Source of the DNA: Nonomuraea sp. SYSU D8015
GTDB lineage: Bacteria; Actinomycetota; Actinomycetes; Streptosporangiales; Streptosporangiaceae
Direction: 5' to 3'
DNA: 64,000 nucleotides
Assembly (NCBI RefSeq): GCF_008065375.1
Contig: NZ_VJYI01000002.1
Location: forward strand, 496,001-560,000
Position numbers and translations under genes: made by a program. Numbering within the stretch: the first letter of the stretch is position 1; the number at the start of each line of letters is the position of its first letter. The notes under the pieces were generated by a model that was not told the origin of the DNA, did no database searches, and saw only the letters and a list, made by a program, of their open reading frames with translations. Shown here in pieces: positions 53,014-61,937 of this stretch.

Positions 53014-54204
53014 TCAGGGGATCTCTCGCCGTTTCGGCAACCAGGACACCAACATCCATACGAGAGCCAAGGCCCCGAGCCCGAACCCGTTCTGAACGAT
53101 CTTCCCGAGCACCAGGCTGACGCCCGGTATGTCCGCGGCCTTCAGCGACACCCCCCACCACGGAACGGGCACCACGTAGTACAGCCACACTCCCGCCGCC
53201 ACCCGCAGCCTGACCGGGTCGCGCCCGTCGCCCACGATCGCGCCGAGCACCACGACCACCCAGGCCAGGTGGTGGATCCAGGCGACCGGCGAGAGCAGCA
53301 CGGCCATCAGGCCGACGAGGGCGACGGCGGTGAGCGGGTCGTCCGCCTTGTACGCGTCGCGGGCGCCGCGGAAGCCGTACCAGCCGACCGCCGCCACGAT
53401 GGCCAGCCAGAGCACGGACGTCAGCCCCTCAGGCCAGTAGAGGCGGAGGAGCATGCCGCGGATCGACTGGTTGGTGGTGGCCTCGTTCGCACCGAGCCGG
53501 GTCGGGTCCAGCAGGGCGGAGAACCAGAAGTCCGCCGCGTCCCCCGGGATCACCGCGAACGGCAGCAACGTGAGCACCGCCGCCACGAACGACGCCATGA
53601 AGAACGTCCGCCACTGCCTGGTGACCAACAGGTAGATCAGGAAGACGCCGGGTGTCAGCTTCACCGCCGTGGCCAGCCCGATCAGGAACCCCCGGGGCCA
53701 CCACGGCCGCCTGGCCACGCAGTCGGCCAGGCACAGCGCGACGAGCATGATGTCCACCTGGCCGAACCGCACCTGGTCCCTGATCGGCATCAGGTACGTG
53801 CAGGCCACCATGAGCAGCCCGAACACCCACGGAACGTACTTCCGCAGCGCCGGTCTGAACGACAACGCGACCGTCACGGCCAGCGCCACGAAGATCCCGG
53901 CCGTCCACACCCACTGCGCGGTGTCCCAGGACATCTTCGCCAGGACCACGGCCAGCATCGCGGCGACGGGCGGATATGTGAACGGCAGCAGCTGCGGCGC
54001 GGGCGTGAAGTAGTCGTACACCGGCCGGCCCTCGAGGAGCATCTGCCCCCCGGTGCGGTAAACGTCCAGGTCGACCAGCCGCTGATCGTCCGGATTGGTG
54101 AGCCAGGTGTGCACGAGCGGCGCCACGGCCGCCGCGACGACCAGCGCCACGATCCCCCACGCCCACCACTGCCGCCGGATCACCTGCACCTCGCCACTTG
54201 TCAC
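53014..54204 (-). CDS. GT87/DUF2029 polyprenol-phosphate mannosyltransferase-like membrane protein
   Basis: 396 aa from GTG 54204 (GTG 54183 or an earlier codon are alternatives). About ten membrane helices. After helix 1 comes the catalytic aspartate loop RLVDLDVYRTGG, then PFTYPPVAAMLAVVLAKMS, and the helix-rich C-terminus. GT-C fold enzymes of this family (PimE, AftC-like) add sugars from polyprenyl-phosphate donors to envelope lipids. With the MptB-like gene nearby, a role in cell-surface mannan or lipoglycan is likely. Confidence 0.82.
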   Translation of the reverse strand: MTSGEVQVIRRQWWAWGIVALVVAAAVAPLVHTWLTNPDDQRLVDLDVYRTGGQMLLEGRPVYDYFTPAPQLLPFTYPPVAAMLAVVLAKMSWDTAQWVWTAGIFVALAVTVALSFRPALRKYVPWVFGLLMVACTYLMPIRDQVRFGQVDIMLVALCLADCVARRPWWPRGFLIGLATAVKLTPGVFLIYLLVTRQWRTFFMASFVAAVLTLLPFAVIPGDAADFWFSALLDPTRLGANEATTNQSIRGMLLRLYWPEGLTSVLWLAIVAAVGWYGFRGARDAYKADDPLTAVALVGLMAVLLSPVAWIHHLAWVVVVLGAIVGDGRDPVRLRVAAGVWLYYVVPVPWWGVSLKAADIPGVSLVLGKIVQNGFGLGALALVWMLVSWLPKRREIP

Positions 54205-54263
54205 GGTCTGGCACGTTACCGTGGGCTGTTGTCGATCGAGGGCAGACACTGGGGGTTCCGTTC

Positions 54264-57134
54264 ATGCCAAACGACGCCATGCCTGGCCCGCACGACGGCC
54301 GGCACGGGGCGCGTCGCGTACGGCCTGCACGCCCGTACCTGCCCATTGTCCGCTGCGCCGCACTGCTCATCGGCCTGGTGACCCTCGCTCCGCCGACCAC
54401 AGCGCATGCGGCGGCTCAGGTCTCCTACGCGCAAGGACCGACTTTCCAGGAGCGGGTAGCGGGAGAACGCGCCTTTCGGTGGCACGTCCCCCACGGGCAG
54501 ATGTCCAGGCGTGGGGAGCTGTGGGATCAGACGCCCTTCGGATCGTTCGGGCACGATCAGACGGCCCTCTCACCGGTTGGGCGGGGCCAGACCGCTCTTG
54601 GACCGGCCGGGCACGGCCAGATGTCCCTCGGAACCGGCGGGCACGCTCAGGCGGTTGCGGGACAGAACGAACGCGGGGGGCAGGACGCGGACGGGCTGCG
54701 GCCTACGGAGCCCTCCGGCCGGCAGCGAGCGGCGGCTCAAATTCAAGGGCGGGTGGCGCTCGTCGGGGTGCCTGGGCTGGAATGGAGCGATCTCGACCGG
54801 ACCCGCACGCCCAACCTGTGGAGGCTCGTCGAGCAGGGCGGTTCCGCCTCCCTCTCGACCCGGGCCGTGCCGCCGCCCGAGCGGGGCATCACCTGTCCCA
54901 TCGCGGGCTGGCTGACCGTATCCGCAGGCCAGCGCGCCGGTACGGAGGGCAAGGGCTGCCCGTCCCCCGCGGCTCCCCAACCCGCCGGCGCCGGAGCGGA
55001 CGCGGGCGCGACGGTCCCGAACTGGGCGGCGCTGACCGCGTACCAGTCCGATACCGGTTACGACGCACGTCTTGGCACCTTGGGGCAGTTGGTGGTGGAC
55101 GGGGGTGGGAAGGTCGCCGCCGTCGGGCCGGGGGCTGCGGTTGGCGGGGCCGACAGGTCCGGAAATGTCGCCAAATATGCCTCAACGCTCGATGCTCTGG
55201 GCGACGCGGCCCCGTACAACCTGATCGTGGTCGAGGTCGCCGACCTCGCGAACGCCTGGGCCGGCCGGCCCCTCGACGAGTACGGCGTCCCGGCACCGCT
55301 GCCCGCCGCAGCCCGCCAGACCGCCGTTGCGCAGGCGGATCGGCAGATCGGCGCCCTGGTCGGCAAGCTGCCGCCCCATACGACCATCCTGGTGGCCGGC
55401 ACCTCCGACGTGACCCCGAACGCCCATCTCCACGTCGCGATCGCCGCCGGCCCGTCCCCGAGCGGCCGCCCGTACCCGCACGGCTACCTCACCACCACCT
55501 CCACCCGCCAGGAAGCCCTGGTGACGATCACAGACCTGACCGCCACCGCGATCCAGCTGCTGGGCCTCACCGCCCCGCGCGAGGTGGTCGGCCGTCCCTG
55601 GCAACCCGGCGGCCCCGCCCCCGCCACGCCGCAGGGCACCGTGACGGAGCTGGCGGACGGGGATCTGGCCAGCCAGGTCCTCCGCGAGGTACGCGGCCCG
55701 TTCTTCACCGTCCTGGTGACGGTCCAGCTCCTCTTCTACGCCTGGGCCGCCCTCGCCCTCCGCCGCCGCCGGACCACCACCACACGTCCCCCTAACCACC
55801 ACACGGCCGTAGAGGCCGCCGACGACCGCACCACGGACGCTCTCGGCCACCGCGCCGCAGAGGGTCCCGATCGCCGTTCCGTGGACGCCCGCAGCCCTGC
55901 CATGGACGGTGTGAGCGGCCGCGCGGCGGACGGTGTGAGCGGCCGGGCAGCGGACGGTATGAGCGGCAACGCCGCTGGCAGCACGAGCGGGCCGGCCACG
56001 TACGAACCCGGCGCCGCCGTGTCCTCAACGGGCACCCACCTGGACGCGAGCACCTCCAAGCTCCTGCGCGCCGTCCAAGTGGTCGCCGTGGTCAGCGGGG
56101 CCATCGCCGTCTCCACGTTCCTGGCGCAGCTGGTGCCCTGGTGGACGTTGCCGGTGCCGATGTTGTCCGTGATCGTGACGATCCTCGCCATCGCCGGCCT
56201 GATCACCGCCGTCGCCTTCGCAGGCCCCTGGCGTGCTCACGTGCTCGGCCCGCTCACCACCGTCGCGGCGATCACGTCGCTCGCTCTCCTCGTCGACGTC
56301 ATGACCGGCTCCACGCTCCAGGTCAACGCCGTGACCGGCTACGAGCCCGTGACCGGCGGGCGGTTCTACGGCTTCAGCAACATCGCCTTCGCCGTCTACG
56401 CGACGGGCACCGTCCTGGGCCTGGCCGGGGTGGCGCAATGGCTGCTCGGCAAGGGCGTGTCCAGGGGCGTGGTGGTCGCGGCGTGCACGGTGTACGGGGG
56501 GTTCGCGGTCTTCGCGGACGGATGGCCGTCGTGGGGTGCGGACTTCGGCGGGGTGCCGGCGTTCGTGATCGGGCTGTCCGTCTTCCTCATCCTGCTCTCC
56601 GGCAAGCGGGTGTCGGTGCTGAGGCTCCTGGTCGTCGGCCTGGTGGGGGCCGGGGTCATCGGCGCTCTGTCGGTCTTCGACTGGCTGCGTCCGGAGGATC
56701 AGCGGACCCATCTGGGCACGTTCGTGCAGCAGGTCATCGACGGCCAGGCGTGGACCGTCGTCGGCCGCAAGTTCAGCGCCATGATCGGCGTGACCGTGGG
56801 GAACTGGTCACTGACGCTCCTCTCGCTGGTGGCGCTGGCCTTCCTGTTCCTGGTGCTGGCCCGCCCCTCGCGCTGGGGCGCCTCCGCGCTCGGTCAGGCG
56901 TACGCGCTGGCCCCGGCACTCAGGGCAGGCCTGTTCGGCGCGCTGACGTGCGCGTTCGTCGGCTTCCTGATGAACGACTCGGGCATCGCCATCCCCGCTA
57001 TGGCGCTGACTGTGGCGGTGCCGCTGACGCTGGCAGCCTGTGTGCGGGCCCTGCAGCTCGCCAGGCCCACACCGCCAGAGCCACCGTCAGAGCGAGCAGC
57101 ACCCACGCGATCTGAGGCCGGACCACGGTCATGA
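54264..57134 (+). CDS. large membrane protein with extracytoplasmic alkaline-phosphatase-like domain
   Basis: 956 aa from ATG 54264 (GGGGG upstream). Signal or first helix LPIVRCAALLIGLVTLAPPT. A low-complexity insert follows with degenerate 11-residue repeats (GHDQTALSPVG, GRGQTALGPAG, GHGQMSLGTGG). The alkaline-phosphatase-like domain (about 155-470) includes VALVGVPGLEWSDL, DRTRTPNLWRLVEQG and YNLIVVEVADLANAW, then DVTPNAHLHVA. A helix, another repeat tract (DGVSGRAADGVSGRA) and about eleven helices complete it. Close to mycobacterial-type putative membrane phosphodiesterases; enzymatic role unproven. The 3' end overlaps the mptB-like gene by 137 nt. Confidence 0.75.
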   Translation: MPNDAMPGPHDGRHGARRVRPARPYLPIVRCAALLIGLVTLAPPTTAHAAAQVSYAQGPTFQERVAGERAFRWHVPHGQMSRRGELWDQTPFGSFGHDQTALSPVGRGQTALGPAGHGQMSLGTGGHAQAVAGQNERGGQDADGLRPTEPSGRQRAAAQIQGRVALVGVPGLEWSDLDRTRTPNLWRLVEQGGSASLSTRAVPPPERGITCPIAGWLTVSAGQRAGTEGKGCPSPAAPQPAGAGADAGATVPNWAALTAYQSDTGYDARLGTLGQLVVDGGGKVAAVGPGAAVGGADRSGNVAKYASTLDALGDAAPYNLIVVEVADLANAWAGRPLDEYGVPAPLPAAARQTAVAQADRQIGALVGKLPPHTTILVAGTSDVTPNAHLHVAIAAGPSPSGRPYPHGYLTTTSTRQEALVTITDLTATAIQLLGLTAPREVVGRPWQPGGPAPATPQGTVTELADGDLASQVLREVRGPFFTVLVTVQLLFYAWAALALRRRRTTTTRPPNHHTAVEAADDRTTDALGHRAAEGPDRRSVDARSPAMDGVSGRAADGVSGRAADGMSGNAAGSTSGPATYEPGAAVSSTGTHLDASTSKLLRAVQVVAVVSGAIAVSTFLAQLVPWWTLPVPMLSVIVTILAIAGLITAVAFAGPWRAHVLGPLTTVAAITSLALLVDVMTGSTLQVNAVTGYEPVTGGRFYGFSNIAFAVYATGTVLGLAGVAQWLLGKGVSRGVVVAACTVYGGFAVFADGWPSWGADFGGVPAFVIGLSVFLILLSGKRVSVLRLLVVGLVGAGVIGALSVFDWLRPEDQRTHLGTFVQQVIDGQAWTVVGRKFSAMIGVTVGNWSLTLLSLVALAFLFLVLARPSRWGASALGQAYALAPALRAGLFGALTCAFVGFLMNDSGIAIPAMALTVAVPLTLAACVRALQLARPTPPEPPSERAAPTRSEAGPRS

Positions 57135-58605
57135 GCCACTTCAGGTCATCGGGCTGGTCCTCGACCCGGGCGGGGAGGTAGGCGAGCGACAGGGCCAGCA
57201 GGTGGGCGACCACGAACGCGTCCACCCCGGAGGCCGCCACGAGCGCCAGCATCCCGAACGCCAGCCCGTCGTACCAGGGCAGGATGTACGGCGTGGCGAA
57301 CACGTACGCCACCACCAGCGCCGCCGCCACGGTCGGCGCGTCCAGCCCGTTCGCGTCCGGGCCGGCCAAGGGTGCGCGGGACGCCCAGCGCAGCAGGCAC
57401 CATGCGACGAGCGCCAGCACCAGCAGCGAGCCGATCTGGATCTCACCGCGGTAGGCGCTGCCGGTGCCCACGATCGACTGGAGCCACCCCTGGACCAGCT
57501 TCCAGAAGGAGGCATGCGAGATCGACTTGCTGGTGCGCGTCACCGGCGCGATGGCCTCCGGGCCGACGATCGCGTATCCCGCCACCACCAGCGCGAGCGC
57601 GCAGGCCGCCATGAGCGCCAGGCGAGCGGGGCGGCGGCGCAGCTCCCAGGCGGGGCCGAGGGCCACGAGACCGGCGTTGACCTTGATCGCCACCCCGAGC
57701 CCGAGCAGCGCGCCCGACCCCACGGGGCGGCTCCTGGCAAGGAGCGCGGCGACCATGCAGGCCACGGCCAGGGTGTCCACGTGCATGCCGGCGACCAGGT
57801 GGTAGAGGAGGAGCGGGTTGGCCGTCCAGAGCAGGGCGGCGCGCAGGCGTCTGGCCGGGTCGGCCCTGGTGAAACGGTCGATGAGGAGGCCGGTCGCGAT
57901 GAACGCCGCGGCGTTGAACAGCGCCAGAACGAAGATCGTGAGCCGGAGAGAGTCGCCGCCGAGCCAGCTCGCGGCCGCTTGGAGCGCCGTCGCGACCGGG
58001 CCGTACACGCTCGCCTCCTCGCGCCACGGCTCTTCGACCGCGTCGGCGACGGGGTCGCCGGGCAGGTCGACGGCGCCATGGGAGTACGGGCTGAGGCCGA
58101 GCGTCACCATGCGGCCGTAGGCGGCGTAGTTGAGGTGGTCGCCGGAGCCGGAGGGAGGCAGGAAGGCGAGGATCCCGGCGGCCAGGCAGCCGATCAGCAC
58201 CAGCAGGCGCGCGCTCGGCAGGCCCCGGCTCACCCCGGTCGGCGCAGCCCCCAGGAGGCCTGCGTCATGGGCGACGCCGGCTGAAGCGCGGCTCCCGACC
58301 TGGATCGGGACTCTGGTGCCGGTGGTGGTGGCCGAGGAGGTGCTGCGGATCGCGAGGAGGGCGATCAGGAGGCCGAGGCCGCCGAGGACGAGTGCCGTCG
58401 CGGCGAGGGCGATCGTCAGGTGGGGGTTGGGGTGGACGTCGAGAGAATACGGCGGGTGCCAGGCCGGGCCGGTCAGCGCGGGGACCATGGGTGACGGGCC
58501 CAGGAGGCCGATGGTGATCGTCAGCAGGATCGAGGCGACGATCGCCGCCGCGGCCGCTCTCGCGAGCCGGCCTCGTGCCATGTCGCGCCGCGTCTCCGAA
58601 GTCAC
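56998..58605 (-). CDS. mptB: polyprenol phosphomannose-dependent alpha-1,6-mannosyltransferase (MptB-like)
   Basis: About 535 aa; GTG 58605 is assumed, ATG 58581 is the alternative. Twelve or so membrane helices with GSGDHLNYAAYGRMVTLGLS, containing the Asp-His of GT-C enzymes; YSHGAVDLPGDPV; then SVYGPVATALQAAASWLGG, family hallmarks of MptA/MptB. It adds mannose from polyprenyl-phosphomannose to envelope lipomannan. The 3' coding end lies inside the convergent AlkP-like gene. Confidence 0.85.
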   Translation of the reverse strand: MTSETRRDMARGRLARAAAAAIVASILLTITIGLLGPSPMVPALTGPAWHPPYSLDVHPNPHLTIALAATALVLGGLGLLIALLAIRSTSSATTTGTRVPIQVGSRASAGVAHDAGLLGAAPTGVSRGLPSARLLVLIGCLAAGILAFLPPSGSGDHLNYAAYGRMVTLGLSPYSHGAVDLPGDPVADAVEEPWREEASVYGPVATALQAAASWLGGDSLRLTIFVLALFNAAAFIATGLLIDRFTRADPARRLRAALLWTANPLLLYHLVAGMHVDTLAVACMVAALLARSRPVGSGALLGLGVAIKVNAGLVALGPAWELRRRPARLALMAACALALVVAGYAIVGPEAIAPVTRTSKSISHASFWKLVQGWLQSIVGTGSAYRGEIQIGSLLVLALVAWCLLRWASRAPLAGPDANGLDAPTVAAALVVAYVFATPYILPWYDGLAFGMLALVAASGVDAFVVAHLLALSLAYLPARVEDQPDDLKWLMTVVRPQIAWVLLALTVALAVWAWRAAGPAHRLPASAAPPQSAP

Positions 58606-58825
58606 CCGCAAATTCCAGCACACCGGCCGGACGCCTTCGGCCGGATGGTCCCTTCCTGTGGAAAACGGGCCCCAGCCGAGCGTTCCGCCCAGAGACGCGA
58701 TGCCAGCAGCTCAGGACGAAGACGCCGCCTCACGGCTCAGGGCGGGAGTGTGTCCGGGAGTCCGCCTACCGGCGCACAAAGCACCGCGGCAACTCAAGGC
58801 CTCAGCCAGAAGGTGGCAGGGCAAT
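58606..58825. other. mptB upstream region without a gene
   Basis: About 220 nt carrying the mptB promoter. No coding sequence is supported; short open frames here are interrupted or lack start signals. Confidence 0.4.
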
Positions 58826-59030
58826 CCAGGCACAGCGGCCGACCCGGCGAGTGGATGCGGTGGCCCACCGGAAGTCCGGCGTGCCATCGAGTCCGGTGAG
58901 CGTGGGCACAGCGGCCGACTCCAGGAGCGGGCGCAGTGACCCACCGGAAGTCCGGCGTGCCATCGAGTCCGGTGAGCGTGGGCACAGCGGCCGACCCAGG
59001 AGCGGGCGCAGTGGCCACCCGGCGGCCGGC
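58826..59030. repeat. 76-nt direct repeats between mptB and the GT2 gene
   Basis: A unit containing CACCGGAAGTCCGGCGTGCC and GAGCGTGGGCACAGCGGCCG occurs twice in tandem (starting 58866 and 58942, period 76), almost identical. Partial copies flank both sides (58826-58863, 59015-59030). Inside each unit CCGGAAGTCCGG is an inverted repeat. No gene uses this stretch convincingly, so it is an intergenic repeat cluster of unknown role. Confidence 0.8.
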
Positions 59031-59105
59031 GGTGCGGCAAGTCCCGGAGGTGCCCGTGCGGCGGTCCGGCTCGATGGTCCGGTGCTGCGGGCGTGCCGGA
59101 GATGG

Positions 59106-59834
59106 TCAGCGTTTGCGGTGAAGTTTGTCGAGGTTTTGGGTGACCAGAGGGTCGCGGATGGCCAGGGCACGCGCCACGTCCCGGAATTGGATCGCGCGGT
59201 GGAGCTGCGCCCGCCAATCCGTCCCCGTGGCCCGATGGGCCATGTCGACCTCGACCTCCCTCACCCGGAACCCCTTGCGCACCAGGTCGATCGTCATCGC
59301 CGTCTCCACGCCGAACCCGTGCGCCAGCGGCCGGGCCGCCTCGAAGGCAGCCCTGGTCAGGCAGCGCTGACCGTTGAGCGGCTGGGCGAACTCCAGGCCG
59401 GTCGCCCGGCGGATGCCCTCCCTGGACAGGCGTACGACCAAGCCGTGGCCGCCGAGCTTCACCCGGGTCGTGAACACGGCGATGGTCACGTCGGCCTCGC
59501 CCGAGCGTACGGGCTCGACGAGCGGCGCCGCCGCGCCGGCCGTATCGCCCAGGTCGGCGTCGAGGAAGAGCAGGTGACGTGGGGCGGCGTCCTCGTCCAG
59601 GAGGCGTACGGCCTCCGCGCCGCTCTCCATCGCCGCGGCCTTGCCCCGGTTGCGGCTGTGCCGCACCACCCGGGCGCCGGCGGCGCGCGCCACCCGGCCC
59701 GTCTGGTCACGCGAGCCGTCGTCCACGACCACGACGAGGTCGACGCCGGGCAGGGCCGCGGCGGCCTTGACGGTGGCCGCGATGCGGTCGGCCTCGTTGG
59801 CGGCCGGGATGACGACCGCCGTGTCACCGGTCAC
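59106..59834 (-). CDS. family 2 glycosyltransferase
   Basis: 242 aa from GTG 59834. GT-A fold: TAVVIPAANEADRI, LVVVVDDGSRDQTGRV (nucleotide-binding Asp), HLLFLDADLGDT (DxD), LNGQRCLTRAAFEAARP. This is the size of polyprenyl-phosphate or glucosyl-3-phosphoglycerate synthase-like enzymes. Since GT-C mannosyltransferases nearby need polyprenyl-phosphate donors, a role in supplying them is possible (inference), but the canonical Dpm1 signatures are not clear. Confidence 0.82.
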   Translation of the reverse strand: MTGDTAVVIPAANEADRIAATVKAAAALPGVDLVVVVDDGSRDQTGRVARAAGARVVRHSRNRGKAAAMESGAEAVRLLDEDAAPRHLLFLDADLGDTAGAAAPLVEPVRSGEADVTIAVFTTRVKLGGHGLVVRLSREGIRRATGLEFAQPLNGQRCLTRAAFEAARPLAHGFGVETAMTIDLVRKGFRVREVEVDMAHRATGTDWRAQLHRAIQFRDVARALAIRDPLVTQNLDKLHRKR

Positions 59835-59865
59835 GGACCGACACCCCTGTCACGCACCGACCCCG

Positions 59866-60213
59866 TCATGATCCCTCGGCGATGAGGAACTCCTGCGGCA
59901 CCTCGTCATGGACGACGAACACCGAGTCGAGCCCGGTGACCTGCAGGATCTTGCGTACGGCGGGACGCGGGGAGGCCACTTCGAGCGACCCGCCCTGCTC
60001 TTTCATCCGTTTGAGCGCCGACAGCAGCACGTTCATCCCCGTGGAGTCGCAGAAATCCACGGCGGACATGTCGATGACCACCCGGCTGGGCCCGTCCTGC
60101 AGCAGCCGAGTGAACTCGGCCTGCAGGTGGGGCGCCGTATAGAGGTCGATTTCCCCGGTGACCGCAACGAGTGCGCACCCGGCATGTGATCGAGTCGAGA
60201 CCTTGAGCTCCAC
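59866..60213 (-). CDS. STAS-domain anti-sigma factor antagonist
   Basis: 115 aa, entire protein a STAS domain; the phospho-serine is in VDFCDSTGMNVLLSAL. The start VKVSTRS-like EL KVSTRSHAG and VTGEIDLYTAPHLQAEF are standard for RsbV/BldG-like proteins. Together with the STAS protein at 43172 and the anti-sigma-type ATPase at the right edge it suggests partner-switching control, although the genes are not clustered. Confidence 0.88.
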   Translation of the reverse strand: MELKVSTRSHAGCALVAVTGEIDLYTAPHLQAEFTRLLQDGPSRVVIDMSAVDFCDSTGMNVLLSALKRMKEQGGSLEVASPRPAVRKILQVTGLDSVFVVHDEVPQEFLIAEGS

Positions 60214-60400
60214 ATGGGCAGGCTAGCGGCGCGGAGCCTTCCGGTCACGTTGTCACGCCGATAGGGCAACCACAGGTTTTTGTCCTCCGTTTGGGCTCCA
60301 TGGAAACGGAGAGTACGCGAAGCTTGACAGCGTGACACCGACACAGTCGCCACCGCATCGAGAAGGAGGGACCAGGGCACGGTTCGCGGGCCCCGCATCG

Positions 60401-60832
60401 ATGAAAGCCGACAATCCTGAAGATCCTCAACGCCAAGGGCTCCGAGAACGCCTGGAGTCCATCCTCATCCGCACGGAGAAGGCCACCTCATGGCATGACG
60501 AGGCAGGCCGGCTCCGTGGTCTGGTGAACCACGAGGGCTATGTCCCCATCCGCACCCGGCTGGCGACCGAAGACCTCGAATTCCTCGCCGGCGCCCGCGC
60601 CGAGCTGCTCAGCTTCGCCGAGCTCGGGCTCCGGCTGCTCGATCTCCACCAGCCGAGGGACGCGGGCGGCATCACCAGCGACGCCGCGCATCCGATCCTG
60701 CGGTGCCGGAGCTGCATGTGGCGCTGGCCATGCCCGACATTTCGCGCAATGTGGGAGTCGTTCGGCGCCCATCAGAACGCGAACCAGCCCAGCGGCGCGA
60801 AAGACGCGAAGAGCGCGGCGGTCAACCCCTGA
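60401..60832 (+). CDS. hypothetical protein with C-terminal CxxC motif
   Basis: 143 aa from ATG 60401; a GTG at 60332 would add 23 residues and cannot be excluded. Soluble, helical middle (ATEDLEFLAGARAELLSFAE), then a compact cysteine motif CRSCMWRWPCPTFR which may bind zinc. This tail recurs in short actinobacterial proteins (from memory). The end overlaps the convergent kinase gene by 11 nt. Function unknown. Confidence 0.65.
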   Translation: MKADNPEDPQRQGLRERLESILIRTEKATSWHDEAGRLRGLVNHEGYVPIRTRLATEDLEFLAGARAELLSFAELGLRLLDLHQPRDAGGITSDAAHPILRCRSCMWRWPCPTFRAMWESFGAHQNANQPSGAKDAKSAAVNP

Positions 60833-61937
60833 CCAGGGGGAGCCGGATCTCGAACCGGCACCCCGGCCCGTCGTTGACCACCTCGATCATCCCGTCGTGC
60901 GCTTCCACGATGCCCTGCGCGATGGCGAGCCCCAGCCCCGCGCCACCGTCAGCGGTGGGAGTACGCGCCGCCTCCCCCCGGAAAGCCACGTCGAACACCC
61001 GAGGCAGATCCTCCTCGGGAATCCCCCCGCAACAGTCCGTCACGGACAGGCACGCCATGCCCGCGTCCACCCCGGCCCGCAGCACCACGGTCCGGTCCGA
61101 CGGCGTGTGCCGGATGGCGTTGACCACGAGGTTCCCGAGAGCCCGCCCCAGCGCCCCGGCGTCGGCCTCCACCGGCACGGGGTCCGCCGCCTCTGCCGTG
61201 AGCACCACGCCCTTGGCCCGGGCGAGCGGCTCGGCGCCCGCCAGCGTGTCGGCGACCAGGTCGGCGAGCCCGATCCTGGCCCGCGAGAGCCGCAGGGCCC
61301 CGGCGTGGATGCGCGACAGCTCGAACAGGTCGTCCACCATCGCGGACAGCCGCTCCACCTCCAGCTTGATCTGCCGGTGGTAGCGCGCCGTCGTCCGGGG
61401 GTCGGCCACCACCCCGTCCTCCAGCGCCTCGGCCATGGCACGCATCCCGGCCAGCGGTGTCCGGAGGTCGTGGCTCACCCAGGCGACGAGCTCGCGCCGC
61501 GCGCCCTCCAGGGCCTGCTCCCGCGCGTACGCCTCCTCCAGCGTGTTCGCGATCTCCTGCAACTCGGCGGGCAGCCCCTTGGGAGCCACGAAAGGCATGT
61601 TCCGCACGGCCGCCACGAGCCGCCTGCTCTCCTTCACCACCCGTTTGGCCAGCACGAACGCCACTCCCAGCCCCACCAGCCCGCCGACGGCCACCACGCT
61701 CAGCACGAAGTCCCTGACGACGCCCTCGAGGAGCATCTTCATGATGATCCCCACGATGCCGGCGAGGGTGGCGGCGATGGCGACCACCACGACCACGGCC
61801 ATCATCACGCCGATGGATCGGGTGCGCAGCCACCACATCACCCCGATGCCCGCCAGCGCGACCAGCAGCCCGAGCCCGGCGGCGACGGCCACGACCATTG
61901 GCAGTTCGGAGGCGACCGGCGGCATCGCGAGCGCCAT
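60822..61937 (-). CDS. sensor histidine kinase
   Basis: 371 aa from ATG 61937, overlapping the regulator stop (ATGA). Three membrane segments in the first 105 residues (VVAVAAGLGLLVALAGIGVM, IGVMMAVVVVVAIAATLAGI, FVLSVVAVGGLVGLGVAFVL) with hardly any extracellular domain. HisKA: WVSHDLRTPL with the phospho-His. HATPase: GALGRALGNLVVNAIRHTPS (N-box), then GGAGLGLAIAQGI (G2). It probably senses a membrane state and phosphorylates the adjacent OmpR-type regulator. Confidence 0.93.
   Translation of the reverse strand: MALAMPPVASELPMVVAVAAGLGLLVALAGIGVMWWLRTRSIGVMMAVVVVVAIAATLAGIVGIIMKMLLEGVVRDFVLSVVAVGGLVGLGVAFVLAKRVVKESRRLVAAVRNMPFVAPKGLPAELQEIANTLEEAYAREQALEGARRELVAWVSHDLRTPLAGMRAMAEALEDGVVADPRTTARYHRQIKLEVERLSAMVDDLFELSRIHAGALRLSRARIGLADLVADTLAGAEPLARAKGVVLTAEAADPVPVEADAGALGRALGNLVVNAIRHTPSDRTVVLRAGVDAGMACLSVTDCCGGIPEEDLPRVFDVAFRGEAARTPTADGGAGLGLAIAQGIVEAHDGMIEVVNDGPGCRFEIRLPLVRG

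Noticed and set aside
58826..59030. CRISPR array
   Set aside because: The 76-nt units are adjacent with no unique spacers and no cas genes nearby.
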